A program made the translations under genes and the position numbers. The notes beneath the pieces were generated by a model, which made no database searches, was not told the origin of the DNA, and worked only from the letters and a program-made list of their open reading frames with translations. This document shows positions 15,134 through 22,931 of a DNA stretch of 30,813 nucleotides, in pieces (positions within the stretch are counted from its first letter, which is position 1; every line of letters begins with the position of its first letter). The DNA is from a virus, in IMG/VR virus record IMGVR_UViG_3300003873_000040, positions 1 to 30,813 of that record. The stretch is one strand, 5' to 3'.

Positions 15134-15487
15134 ATGGCAAAGCTAACACCCGCGCAAGAAGCGCAAAAAGAACTAGACGCGATTAATGAAGCAAAAGCGC
15201 AAGCGCAAGCAGAGTTAGACGCAACAAATGACGCAAAAGCTAAGGCGGACGCTGAATTAGTACAAATCGACGAACAAATCGACGAAGCTAATACTACGTT
15301 AGACGCAACAAATGACGCGATTAGCGAACTTAGCGCAAGCGAATTAGCTAAGTTAGAAAAAGAAGCCAATAGCCCTTCGGCGGATAAATACGAAGAAATG
15401 GCTAAAGCTAGAAAAGAAAAAGGTAAAAACGGAAAGCCTCTTATCGGTAAAGGTACGGGCTTCGAGATTACACTTAACAAAAAGTAA
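15134..15487 (+). CDS. Ala-rich coiled-coil protein after the capsid gene (117 aa)
   Basis: The protein has 117 residues; residues 5-80 are an Ala/Glu/Asp/Gln-rich helix that should form a long coiled coil. LDATNDA occurs twice, 28 residues apart, and the DNA has the matching 21-base direct repeat (15214-15234 and 15298-15318). The C-terminal part is basic and compact. A capsid-associated or head-tail joining role is suggested by position; similar short helical proteins follow the capsid gene in other phages. I cannot name the family. Confidence 0.75.
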   Translation: MAKLTPAQEAQKELDAINEAKAQAQAELDATNDAKAKADAELVQIDEQIDEANTTLDATNDAISELSASELAKLEKEANSPSADKYEEMAKARKEKGKNGKPLIGKGTGFEITLNKK

Positions 15488-15497
15488 TCAAATTTTA

Positions 15498-15526
15498 GGG
15501 GCATAAAACCCCCTTTTCAAAAGGGG
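15498..15526 (+). promoter_or_regulatory. Hairpin pair that can hide the ribosome site of the next gene
   Basis: CCCCTTTT (15510-15517) pairs perfectly with AAAAGGGG (15519-15526), which contains the ribosome site for the gene at 15532. The same C run can alternatively pair with GGGG at 15498-15501. The two folds exclude each other, so translation of the connector gene could be tuned by upstream translation. The first fold could also be a weak terminator. Confidence 0.5.
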
Positions 15527-15531
15527 CTAAA

Positions 15532-16035
15532 ATGGCTATTGTTATACCTACGTATATTACACTTTTCGGAAGCGAAGCCGACGCGGTTACGTTTTTCAAA
15601 GACCTTTTTACTACTACAACACTTGCAGACGAACAAATCAAAAACTTACTTAATATTTCTTATATGAAGATAGACCCTATTTTCGGCGAATTTAGATTAT
15701 ATGAAGTAGGCGAAGAAACGGTACGTAACGAACATATAAAGCGCGCGGTATCTTTTGAAGCTAATAGTATAGCTTTAGACAATACGGACGCTTCTAATAT
15801 AGTAAACGGCGGTTTAAATAGTGGCGACGGTAGTAACTCAAACATAACGGAAGAAAAAATAGGAAACATTACAACTAAGTACGGAAAAGGTACGAGCGGA
15901 ACGGCGGGCGGTAATGGTAGCACTATATCTTCTATATTAGGGCTTCTTTCAGTAGACGCGGGCGTATTAATTGCGCGCTATATCCGTAAATCTTACGGGT
16001 GGGGTATGCAAGTAGATACTAGCGTATCAGTTTAG
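15532..16035 (+). CDS. Head-tail connector protein (probable)
   Basis: The gene sits where the first head completion (adaptor) protein is expected, after the capsid block and before the closure protein. The N-terminal 85 residues look helical, as in gp6/gp15-type adaptors (ADAVTFFKDLF, then ADEQIKNLLNISYMKIDP). Residues 95-145 form an unusual Gly/Ser/Asn/Thr-rich stretch that may be a flexible loop. The C-terminus returns to a helix and strand (LIARYIRKSYGWGMQ). The length is 167. Assignment is by order and general pattern. Confidence 0.7.
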   Translation: MAIVIPTYITLFGSEADAVTFFKDLFTTTTLADEQIKNLLNISYMKIDPIFGEFRLYEVGEETVRNEHIKRAVSFEANSIALDNTDASNIVNGGLNSGDGSNSNITEEKIGNITTKYGKGTSGTAGGNGSTISSILGLLSVDAGVLIARYIRKSYGWGMQVDTSVSV

Positions 16036-16045
16036 AAGGCTTAAT

Positions 16046-16468
16046 ATGAATATACGCAACTATAGAAAACATTTTACAAAGTGGAACGTACAAACTTCTA
16101 CTAATACTAAAGACGACTTCGGCGGTATTGTAGTAGGAGTAGTTACGCGTGAAATAGAAGGCTATTTATCAAAGTCTATGACTAATACACGCGATACGGG
16201 TAACGGTATTCCTACGACGCGTAGCGGGGGTATTTTATTTACTTACCCCGACGTACTTTTAGTAGAAGGCGATATACTAAACAATCAATATCAAATCATA
16301 GATAGTGATAAGCACGCTTCGCATAATGAATATAGCGTTAAATTTATAGAAAAGTGGGGTAATGAAGTTAGTCCGTTACCCGCGCCCGACATAGATATAT
16401 TAACCGAAGAAGGCGACATTTTTCTAACCGAAGAAGGCGACGTTATGATTACGGAACAAAATTACTAA
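16046..16468 (+). CDS. Head closure protein (SPP1 gp16-like, probable) with tandem LTEEGD tail
   Basis: Residues 1-112 look like a small beta-barrel: WNVQTSTNTKDDFGG, then GGILFTYPDVLLVEGDIL, then YQIIDSDKH. That fits phage closure or stopper proteins, which plug the portal after packaging. The last 25 residues carry LTEEGD twice followed by ITEQ, a short beta-repeat of a kind seen at the ends of some phage structural proteins. The order (connector, closure, gp10-like, terminator, sheath) supports the call. It starts 10 bases after the adaptor. Confidence 0.72.
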   Translation: MNIRNYRKHFTKWNVQTSTNTKDDFGGIVVGVVTREIEGYLSKSMTNTRDTGNGIPTTRSGGILFTYPDVLLVEGDILNNQYQIIDSDKHASHNEYSVKFIEKWGNEVSPLPAPDIDILTEEGDIFLTEEGDVMITEQNY

Positions 16469-16480
16469 AAAGGGTAAATT

Positions 16481-17038
16481 ATGGGTAAGAAAATAAGCGC
16501 ATTTACTGAATTAACTACAGCTTTAGGCGAAAACGTAGTAGCGATAGTAAACGGCTCAAAAACGTATAAGATTACTTTTGATAATCTATTCAAAGGTGTA
16601 GTTAAAAAGGTAGAAACGGGGCTTTTAAGTATGAAAAGCGGTATAAGCGCCCCTATTGCTTTAGGAACTACTTTCGCTAAGATACCTTTCGCGGGTGCGG
16701 TGGTTACGGATATGTCAAACGGACATATTACATACCTTAATGATAGAATAACTTTTGTATCAAGTGGAAATTATACTATTATCGCTTTCGGGTCGATAGA
16801 AGCGCAAAATAACGTAGATATTGTATTTAGTTATTTTTTAGACGGGGTAGAATTGAATATAGACGCGCACCCTATTTTTATAGGACGCGGAGCGGGTAGG
16901 GGAATACCTATTAGTGATAGTATTACCGCAGATTTTACAGCGGGTCAAGTTTTAGAGATACACGCTAAAGCAAGTACGGCGGGGGATATAACTATATTAT
17001 ATTCTAATACGTCCGTAGAAAAGAAAGTGTTTAGCTAA
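16481..17038 (+). CDS. Beta-rich structural protein, possible capsid decoration or fibre protein (185 aa)
   Basis: Residues 1-40 resemble the start of many phage fibre and head-fibre proteins (KKISAFTELTTALGENVVAIV). The rest (50-185) reads as a beta sandwich of the TNF/jelly-roll kind, with alternating strands and IIAFGSIEAQNNVDIVFSYF near its core. It is not part of the usual connector set and interrupts it between closure and gp10-like genes. A decoration or receptor-binding accessory is likely. It is not needed by the PBSX-like order, so it may be a recent insertion. Confidence 0.65.
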   Translation: MGKKISAFTELTTALGENVVAIVNGSKTYKITFDNLFKGVVKKVETGLLSMKSGISAPIALGTTFAKIPFAGAVVTDMSNGHITYLNDRITFVSSGNYTIIAFGSIEAQNNVDIVFSYFLDGVELNIDAHPIFIGRGAGRGIPISDSITADFTAGQVLEIHAKASTAGDITILYSNTSVEKKVFS

Positions 17039-17047
17039 GGCTTTGTT

Positions 17048-17413
17048 ATGGCTACAATAACTTTTAATTCTAAAAGGCTTAAAAAGGCTATAGAAATACA
17101 CGGCGAAAATGTAGTTAAAAAGTTTAGCGCCGAAACTTTTAAAGAGATAGTAAAAACAAGCCCCGCGAAAGATACTTTTAGCGAAAGCGGAAAATATAGA
17201 CGCACGGGGGCATTACGCGACGGGTGGAATTTAAAAAAGTCTATCGGTGGCGGTATGAAAATCTTTAACGAAATATCTTACGCGCCTTATTATGAGTACG
17301 GGCATAGAAAGCGTGGCGGTGGTATACAAAAGGGCGCTTATCTTATGTCTAAGGCGGTGGATAAAATGCTTAAAAAATTCGGCTTAACGGCTAAAAGAAA
17401 AGGCGGAATATGA
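17048..17413 (+). CDS. HK97 gp10-like tail completion protein (XkdI-like)
   Basis: This 121-residue basic protein carries the HK97 gp10 family pattern: a helix at residues 8-40 (KRLKKAIEIHGENVVKKFS), the SPAKDTFSESGKYRRTGALRDGW segment (given as residues about 54-75), a strand pair, and YAPYYEYGHRKRGG. In PBSX and Mu-type phages this protein joins the head to the tail. Position between closure and terminator agrees. Its stop overlaps the next start (ATGA). Confidence 0.85.
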   Translation: MATITFNSKRLKKAIEIHGENVVKKFSAETFKEIVKTSPAKDTFSESGKYRRTGALRDGWNLKKSIGGGMKIFNEISYAPYYEYGHRKRGGGIQKGAYLMSKAVDKMLKKFGLTAKRKGGI

Positions 17414-17862
17414 TTACTTCGACAATGATAGAAAACTCTATAGTAGCACTATTAAACGCGAAATATCCCGAAGCCGATATTTTTAGACGTAATGCTATGC
17501 AAAGTAAAGATAAGGCTATATTTATAGTAAATATAGACCTTCAAGGACAAACAGCAAATAAAGACTATCAACGTAAAGACTTAGAAATTATCGTGCAATA
17601 CTACGAAGATGATAAGATAGCATTTAATAGAAATCTTAATGCTATACGTGATACTTTAGTAAGTGAAATATTTATTAATTCTATTCCTATACTAGATGAA
17701 ACTAAAAATGTGGTAAAATACATTTTAGTTAAGTCGAGTAGCGTAACGGTAGTAGATGATATTTTATCGCTTAGAATGATTAGCGACTACGTAGACGACG
17801 TAGTAGTAACTAATCCAACTTACGACCTTATGGGCGTTTTACATTTAAACAAGGAGTGTTAA
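17410..17862 (+). CDS. Tail terminator/completion protein (XkdJ-like, probable)
   Basis: A 150-residue protein with an alpha/beta pattern typical of tail terminators: an N-terminal helix (MIENSIVALLNAKYP), then strands (AIFIVNIDLQGQ, LEIIVQYYED), a helix (NLNAIRDTLVSEI) and late strands. Terminators cap the tube and stop its growth. It lies directly before the sheath gene, as in PBSX. Its ATG overlaps the previous stop by four bases. Confidence 0.75.
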   Translation: MITSTMIENSIVALLNAKYPEADIFRRNAMQSKDKAIFIVNIDLQGQTANKDYQRKDLEIIVQYYEDDKIAFNRNLNAIRDTLVSEIFINSIPILDETKNVVKYILVKSSSVTVVDDILSLRMISDYVDDVVVTNPTYDLMGVLHLNKEC

Positions 17863-17864
17863 TT

Positions 17865-18920
17865 ATGGGTTTACCTATTTTTTCAATCAATTTTCAAACG
17901 AAAGCGATAGAAGCTATTGGATTAGCTACGCGTGGCTTTGTGGCTTTAGTTATTAAGGACGCTACACAAACGGCGGGTACTTATACATATAAAAACTTCG
18001 CGGAAGTACCTACGGGGGCTTTTGATACTTCAAATTATGATTTTATCGAAAGTATTTTTAAGGGTAGTCCGACAAAAGTTAAAGTTATTTCGGGCGCTAT
18101 TGACGCGGTTTTCGCAGACGTACAAGCGTCAATCTTACAAGGTAGCCCCGACGTGGATTACTTAGTAGCACCTTCTTTTAGTGCTGAAAACACGGCTATT
18201 ATTTCTTTTATTACAGATAAGAGAACAAACGCGGGCGCAAAAATCAAAGGCGTTTTAGTTGCTTCGGGTAGCGATAAAGAGTATATTATCGACGTTAAGG
18301 TAACGGGCGCAGTAGATGAAAACGCGGTAGCATTACCAAATCAAGAAACACGGGTAGCGGGAATAGTTGCGGGATTAGACCCTACACGAAGCGCGACTTA
18401 CTTCGTAGTATCGGAAGTAGTAGACGTAGACGCTTTCGTAGACCCCGACGTAGAAATAGACGGCGGTCATTTAATTTATATTAATGACGGTGCTAAGGTT
18501 AAAATCGCGCGCGGGGTTAATAGTTTTGTATCTACTACACCAACAAAAGGCGCTTTGTTTACCAAGATTAAAAACGTCGAAACTATGGATATGATTAGTT
18601 ACACTATCCGCCAAGTAGTAGAAGACGACTACGTAGGTAAGTTTACGAATAGCTTAGACAATAAAAACCTTATCGTTACGGCGGTAAATCAGTTTTTATC
18701 GGAATTAGCTAAACAAAACTACCTTAACCCTTCTTATAATAATGTTTGTACGTTAGACCTTCAAGCGCATTTAGACTATGCAGAACTTAACGGCGTAGAT
18801 ACTACGGGATTTAACGAAACGGACATTAAGAAAATTGATACGGGCGATAATCTTTATTTGAATATTTCTTGTAGATTACTAGACACGATAGAAGACGTTA
18901 CTATCGAAGTCTTTATTTAA
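17865..18920 (+). CDS. Contractile tail sheath protein (XkdK-like)
   Basis: This sheath protein makes the tail a contractile (myovirus) one. I chose the ATG at 17865, eight bases after a perfect AAGGAG, over the in-frame GTG at 17856, which lies inside that site and within the previous gene. The protein has about 351 residues and shows the XkdK-type order: an N-terminal strand region, a variable outer domain (about 95-200), and a conserved C-terminal part with FTNSLDNKNLIVTAVNQFL. The short length matches PBSX-type sheaths, not long T4-like ones. Confidence 0.92.
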   Translation: MGLPIFSINFQTKAIEAIGLATRGFVALVIKDATQTAGTYTYKNFAEVPTGAFDTSNYDFIESIFKGSPTKVKVISGAIDAVFADVQASILQGSPDVDYLVAPSFSAENTAIISFITDKRTNAGAKIKGVLVASGSDKEYIIDVKVTGAVDENAVALPNQETRVAGIVAGLDPTRSATYFVVSEVVDVDAFVDPDVEIDGGHLIYINDGAKVKIARGVNSFVSTTPTKGALFTKIKNVETMDMISYTIRQVVEDDYVGKFTNSLDNKNLIVTAVNQFLSELAKQNYLNPSYNNVCTLDLQAHLDYAELNGVDTTGFNETDIKKIDTGDNLYLNISCRLLDTIEDVTIEVFI

Positions 18921-18935
18921 TAAAAGGGGTATGAT

Positions 18936-19373
18936 ATGGAAATTAACGCTAAAAACGTAATGAACGGAACTTATGGAGTTATTAGAGTGGACGGGCTTGA
19001 ATATGGGAATATTTCAAGCTTTGAAGCTAAGGTAACAAATACACGCGAAGATTTACAGTTTTCGGGAAACTTAGGCGTAGATAGTAAGCTTATTTCTTCG
19101 GCGGGTAGTGGTACTATGACTTTTAAAAAAGTTAATAGTAGAGTATTGGCGCGTAATTTACCTTCTATCGTTTCGGGTAAAGATTTTAAAATGGTTTTAA
19201 TCCTTACGGTAGACGACCCCGACGGGTTAGGTAAAGAAACTATTTCTATTACCGACGTATGGGTAAACGACTTCGATTTAATGAAGTTTGAAATTGGCGC
19301 AACTATGGACGAAACGGTAACTTTCGGCTTTAATCCTACTAATATCGTAGCTATTGACGCAGTAGTAGAGTAA
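18936..19373 (+). CDS. Tail tube protein (XkdM-like)
   Basis: A 145-residue beta-rich protein that follows sheath. It shows the XkdM tube pattern: MNGTYGVIRVDGLEYGNISS (the first visible block), strands around residues 30-75, SGSGTMTFKK-like wording at SAGSGTMTFKKVNSR, and a C-terminal FEIGATMDETVTFGFNP. The tube polymerises inside the sheath and carries DNA into the host. The assignment is firm from pattern and order. Confidence 0.9.
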   Translation: MEINAKNVMNGTYGVIRVDGLEYGNISSFEAKVTNTREDLQFSGNLGVDSKLISSAGSGTMTFKKVNSRVLARNLPSIVSGKDFKMVLILTVDDPDGLGKETISITDVWVNDFDLMKFEIGATMDETVTFGFNPTNIVAIDAVVE

Positions 19374-19402
19374 AAAAAAAATAAAAAGAAAAGGTTAAAA
19401 CT

Positions 19403-19807
19403 ATGAAAAAAAAGAACGAAACAAAACCCGAAGAAGTTAAAGCTACTTCGGAATTAACTTTAGAAAACATTTTAGAGAATATCGACGAAATTAACGGCGC
19501 TAAAGAAGATAAAGAAGTAACGATTACACACCAACGATTAAACGCTGATTTTACTTTTTTAGTACCGCAATTAGCCGACTTATCGGGAACGGCGGACAAA
19601 GCGGGAAATATGATTATGCCCGAAGTGTATAAGGCACTATCGCTTAATCTAGTTACACGTATTACGGACGATATGCTAAAAGCTTTAAAAGTTAAGAGTA
19701 ACGCCGAAGCATTAGCTAAACTTTTCACGGAAGACGAAATACTAATAGTATTAGCTTCTTTAATGGAAGGTTTAGAAGATAACGGGATAGTAATAAAAAA
19801 GCAATAA
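19403..19807 (+). CDS. Tail assembly chaperone, short form (XkdN-like)
   Basis: A 134-residue protein between tube and tape measure, matching the G-type chaperone that coats tape measure protein during tail assembly. The N-terminus is Lys-rich, followed by helices (LTLENILENIDEINGAKED) and an EALAKLFTEDEILIVLASLMEGLED helix pair near the end. The last codons contain a slippery site (19795-19801), so a fraction of ribosomes should move to the -1 frame and make a longer form. It begins behind AAGAAAAGGTTAAA. Confidence 0.85.
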   Translation: MKKKNETKPEEVKATSELTLENILENIDEINGAKEDKEVTITHQRLNADFTFLVPQLADLSGTADKAGNMIMPEVYKALSLNLVTRITDDMLKALKVKSNAEALAKLFTEDEILIVLASLMEGLEDNGIVIKKQ

Positions 19808-19962
19808 AGGGGGATAACACCCTTTTTATGCTTCATTATTATTTGCAAAAAGGGATTTTACCAAACGAGATAATTAAGTTATCGCCCTTAGAAAAATCGT
19901 TTTTTGAAAGTAGTATGATTATAGAGTTAGAAGAACAAACTAAAGCAAATAAAGGGGCTTAA
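19403..19962 (+). CDS. Tail assembly chaperone, long -1 frameshift form (GT-like)
   Basis: Slipping one base back on A AAA AAG at 19795-19801 leads from the short chaperone into an open frame from 19801 to the TAA at 19960-19962. That adds 53 residues, about 186 in total. The added part is acidic and helical (LEKSFFESSMIIELEEQTK). This matches the G/GT strategy of tailed phages, in which the longer form bridges tape measure and tube protein. The same tail frame has an ATG at 19828, so separate translation of a 44-residue protein is an alternative. Confidence 0.82.
19795..19827 (+). other. Programmed -1 ribosomal frameshift signal
   Basis: The heptamer A AAA AAG is in the correct zero-frame register (codons AAA and AAG at 19796-19801), and TAA follows one codon later. 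A hairpin starts four bases downstream: AAAGGGGG (19806-19813) pairs with CCCTTTTT (19820-19827), using two G-U pairs and a loop of ATAACA. Heptamer, spacer and hairpin are the standard parts of such a site. Confidence 0.85.
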
Positions 19963-19963
19963 A

Positions 19964-21511
19964 GTGGAAGAAAAAGTAATACTAGACATACAAGCCAACG
20001 ATAAAAAAGCCTTAAATTCAATAGATAAAATTAATAGAAAGTTAGGCACTACAGAAAAACAAGCCGAAAAGAATAATACAGTATTTAAAAAAATGGGTAG
20101 TATCTTAGGCGGTATAGCATTAGTTAGCGGATTAGTAGCTACAGCTAAACACACTATTAACGTAGCGTCTAATTTAGAAGAAGCGGAAAATAAACTTAAT
20201 GCGGTTTTCGGGTCAAAGGGTCAAGCTTTAGTTAATGACTTCGCTACAAGATACCGCGACGCTTTAGGTATGTCGGTAATCGAAACTAAAAACTTTATAG
20301 CAGACGCGGGAAACTTATTTACGGGTTTTGGTATGGGCGCAGAACAAGCGCGCGTATTTAGTACGGACGTTTTAAAACTTACTAATGATTTAGCGTCATT
20401 TAACAATATTTCAACGGGCGACGCTCAACGTAGAATGATGTCGGCACTAATGGGCGAAAGCGAAAGCGCTAAAGGCTTAGGGGCTTCTATTTTAGAAACT
20501 CAACTTAGAGTAGCTTCGTTAGACGCGGGCTATGGCGAATATAGTAATACTATGGACGAAAACACTAAAATAATGATTAGGTATCACGCTATTTTAATGC
20601 AGTCTAAAAACGCTATAGGCGATAGTGAAAGAAGCTTAGATAGTTACGTCGGTAAATCGCGAAGAATGAAGACAGCTTTAGAAACTTTATCTATGACGTT
20701 AGGTACTAAAATTTTACCTATGGTTACTTCGGTAGTAAGTGCGTTAGGTACTTTAGTAATAGCGATAGAACAAAACTTAGATATTATCGCGTCCGTTACG
20801 GTAGCAATAACGGCGGGGGCTACAGCGTACGGGATATATAGCTTAGTAGTAAATAGAGTAGCAATAGCTACACGAATAGCTACAATAGCACAAACGGCGC
20901 TTAATATTGCTTTACGGGCTAATCCTATAGGTTTAATTATTACGGCTATAGGCGCATTAGTAGGGTGGTTAGTTTATATGTATAATACTAATGAAAAAGT
21001 AAGATACGGATTTATTTACGGGTGGGAAATGATGAAGAACGGCATAGCTTCGTTTACAAATTTCTTTATACGTCAAATAAATATGATGTTAAAAGCCTAT
21101 AATGTAGTAGCTACAAGCTTAGGACAAAAACCGCTTAAACTAATAGCAGAAATGAAGGTTAAAAACTTAGACGAAATAGATAAAATAGCTAAAGCTAAAG
21201 CCGTAATAGCTACAGCAGACGGCGCAGTAAATCCCGCTTTAGGGTTAGGCGGTAGTACATCAACTTCGGGCGGTGCGGGCGCTACGGGTGCGGGTGCTAC
21301 TACAGCGGGCGACGGCGAAAGCTATTTTAAAACTTTTGCGAAAGGCGGAAGCGCTACTACAGCGGGAAAAGGCGGAAGCTTAACCGTAGGCGATATTACT
21401 ATTAACATAACAAAAAAAGAAGACGAAAACGACGACGCTTTAATAGATAGATTAACTTATAAAATAGCTAATGAATTTAACCGCGCGGGTAAAATCGCGG
21501 GCGTGATATAA
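19964..21511 (+). CDS. Tape measure protein (short), GTG start
   Basis: This protein sets tail length and helps DNA enter the cell. It begins with GTG behind AAAGGGG, one base after the frameshift product ends. The first 40 residues are a charged helix (KALNSIDKINRKLGTTEKQ). Hydrophobic stretches lie at 45-62 and about 245-340, the latter including ANPIGLIITAIGALVGWLVY, a block common in tape measures. A Gly/Ala/Thr-rich region (about 425-480) precedes the C-terminus. At 515 residues it predicts a tail of about 75-80 nm, using the usual rule of 1.5 angstrom per residue. No peptidase domain is seen. Confidence 0.92.
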   Translation: MEEKVILDIQANDKKALNSIDKINRKLGTTEKQAEKNNTVFKKMGSILGGIALVSGLVATAKHTINVASNLEEAENKLNAVFGSKGQALVNDFATRYRDALGMSVIETKNFIADAGNLFTGFGMGAEQARVFSTDVLKLTNDLASFNNISTGDAQRRMMSALMGESESAKGLGASILETQLRVASLDAGYGEYSNTMDENTKIMIRYHAILMQSKNAIGDSERSLDSYVGKSRRMKTALETLSMTLGTKILPMVTSVVSALGTLVIAIEQNLDIIASVTVAITAGATAYGIYSLVVNRVAIATRIATIAQTALNIALRANPIGLIITAIGALVGWLVYMYNTNEKVRYGFIYGWEMMKNGIASFTNFFIRQINMMLKAYNVVATSLGQKPLKLIAEMKVKNLDEIDKIAKAKAVIATADGAVNPALGLGGSTSTSGGAGATGAGATTAGDGESYFKTFAKGGSATTAGKGGSLTVGDITINITKKEDENDDALIDRLTYKIANEFNRAGKIAGVI

Positions 21512-21523
21512 AAAGGGGCTACA

Positions 21524-22021
21524 ATGGCTTTAACATACACAAACAAGACTTTTGACGAATTATTAGGGTTAATACCCGACCCCGCAGTAAAAGAAGCTTT
21601 TAACGAATGGGAAGAAAGAGGACAAAATAAGCTTACCCCTTATAAGGTTACTTTGGACGGTAAAGAAATAAAAGTATACGGGGATTTAGATTTTATAGAC
21701 GGTCAAAAAAGTATCACGTATGAAACTACTTACGGGGATATAATTAGTTTAAAAGGAAAAAGAAAACCAAAAACTACTACGCTAAACTTCTTAATAGAAT
21801 ATGATTTTATTAATGATAATGAAGCGGAAATACGACAACAAATAACGGATTTAGAAAAGATAAAAAAAGACCGTACCCCCGTTTTATTGTCAATATCTGA
21901 ATTAAATGTAGAATATCCCGTAACGCTAGAAACGCTAAGGGTAACTTATAGGGGCGTACGTGATATATACGTACAAACTGAACTAATGGAAGTTTACGAA
22001 GATGAAAATAACAATAGATAA
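21524..22021 (+). CDS. XkdP-like tail/baseplate protein without a LysM domain
   Basis: The protein sits at the XkdP position between tape measure and hub, as in PBSX, and is 165 residues. A beta-rich core includes YKVTLDGKEIKVYGDLDFID and TTYGDIISLKGKRKPKTTTL, then a helix (EAEIRQQITDLEKIKKD) and strands. XkdP-type proteins usually carry a C-terminal LysM peptidoglycan-binding domain, and this one stops before such a domain (EDENNNR). It overlaps the hub gene by 20 bases. The role is likely to link tube end and hub. Confidence 0.75.
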   Translation: MALTYTNKTFDELLGLIPDPAVKEAFNEWEERGQNKLTPYKVTLDGKEIKVYGDLDFIDGQKSITYETTYGDIISLKGKRKPKTTTLNFLIEYDFINDNEAEIRQQITDLEKIKKDRTPVLLSISELNVEYPVTLETLRVTYRGVRDIYVQTELMEVYEDENNNR

Positions 22022-22931
22022 CTTAGAAGGCGAAAAAGTAGACGCTACTTTATTCACGGCTAAATTAGTTTTTGAAACTTCTTTAGATGAAATTTTTAGC
22101 ACTATAAAGTTTGATTTACCTTATCAGTTTTACGAAGATAATAAAATAAAAATATTTTCACGTGTTACGGCTACTTCGGGTAGTGATTTTAATTTTAGCG
22201 GTATCGTTATAAATACGGCTATAGATGATTTAAAAAGAGTATCTTTAGAAGTAGTAAGCGATAGTTTTTATTTGTCTACATACGAAGAACTTATTAAAGT
22301 AAAAAACTTGAGAGCTGATAAGGTAATAAAGCAAGTATTATCTAATTACGATAGTAGCTTTACATTAGACACTATACCGCTTCAAAACGGCATAACTAAG
22401 ATTTATAAGGGCGATAGCATTATCGACATTATCGACGACGTTATAAAGCAATCGGAAGGCGCAAACGGTAAAAAGATTTATCGTACTTTTGAGAACAATA
22501 ATTTAACAATATTTACAGACCCGAAAAAATACCCATTAGATTTTACATACGCTATTAGCAAACTAAAACTATCTTACAACGGCGAAGATATAAAAACGAG
22601 AATAAAAGTATATACCGAAGATAAGAAAAAGATAGAAGTAGAAGCCGTAAAATCAAATATAGAACTTATCAAAAAAGCGGGAATTATTCAAAAAGTACAT
22701 AGTATAAAAGCTAAGAATAAAGCCGAAGCGGATTTAGTTGCGGAAAATTTATTAAAAATATACGGACAAATTAAGCGCACGGGTAGCTTTACGATTTACG
22801 GCGATTATAAAGCCCGTGTAGGTATGGGCGTAACTATAGAAGGTAACGACTATATAATTAGCGCTTTAAAGCACACTATAGAAGACGAAATTCATCTTAT
22901 GGGCGTAGGAGTAGTATTATATGAAAAATAA
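22002..22931 (+). CDS. Baseplate hub protein (XkdQ/gp27-like)
   Basis: A 309-residue protein with the hub pattern of the XkdQ/late-control-D group: N-terminal strands, then SVEVVSD-like turns, a KVIKQVLSNYDSSFTL helix-strand block, IYKGDSIIDIIDDVIKQSE (about 134-152), and C-terminal strands with GDYKARVGMGVTIEGNDYII. The hub forms a trimer at the tail tip and carries the spike. Order (P, Q, R, S) supports the call. It overlaps its successor by 11 bases. Confidence 0.85.
   Translation: MKITIDNLEGEKVDATLFTAKLVFETSLDEIFSTIKFDLPYQFYEDNKIKIFSRVTATSGSDFNFSGIVINTAIDDLKRVSLEVVSDSFYLSTYEELIKVKNLRADKVIKQVLSNYDSSFTLDTIPLQNGITKIYKGDSIIDIIDDVIKQSEGANGKKIYRTFENNNLTIFTDPKKYPLDFTYAISKLKLSYNGEDIKTRIKVYTEDKKKIEVEAVKSNIELIKKAGIIQKVHSIKAKNKAEADLVAENLLKIYGQIKRTGSFTIYGDYKARVGMGVTIEGNDYIISALKHTIEDEIHLMGVGVVLYEK

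Noticed and set aside
15127-15504. Reverse-strand ORF opposite the Ala-rich protein
   Set aside because: It mirrors the repetitive Ala/Glu codons of the forward gene, has no ribosome site, and is low-complexity Ser/Ala/Leu.
17856-17864. GTG start for the sheath gene
   Set aside because: It lies inside the AAGGAG ribosome site, and the ATG at 17865 has ideal spacing.
19351-19848. Reverse-strand ORF over the chaperone gene
   Set aside because: It is a shadow of the forward coding frame. The forward gene has a leader, a conserved position and a frameshift signal.
22608-22615. GTATATAC inside the hub gene (and 13138-13145 in the reverse-strand gene)
   Set aside because: These lack the flanking A/T runs and leader of the intergenic copies and lie within coding sequence.
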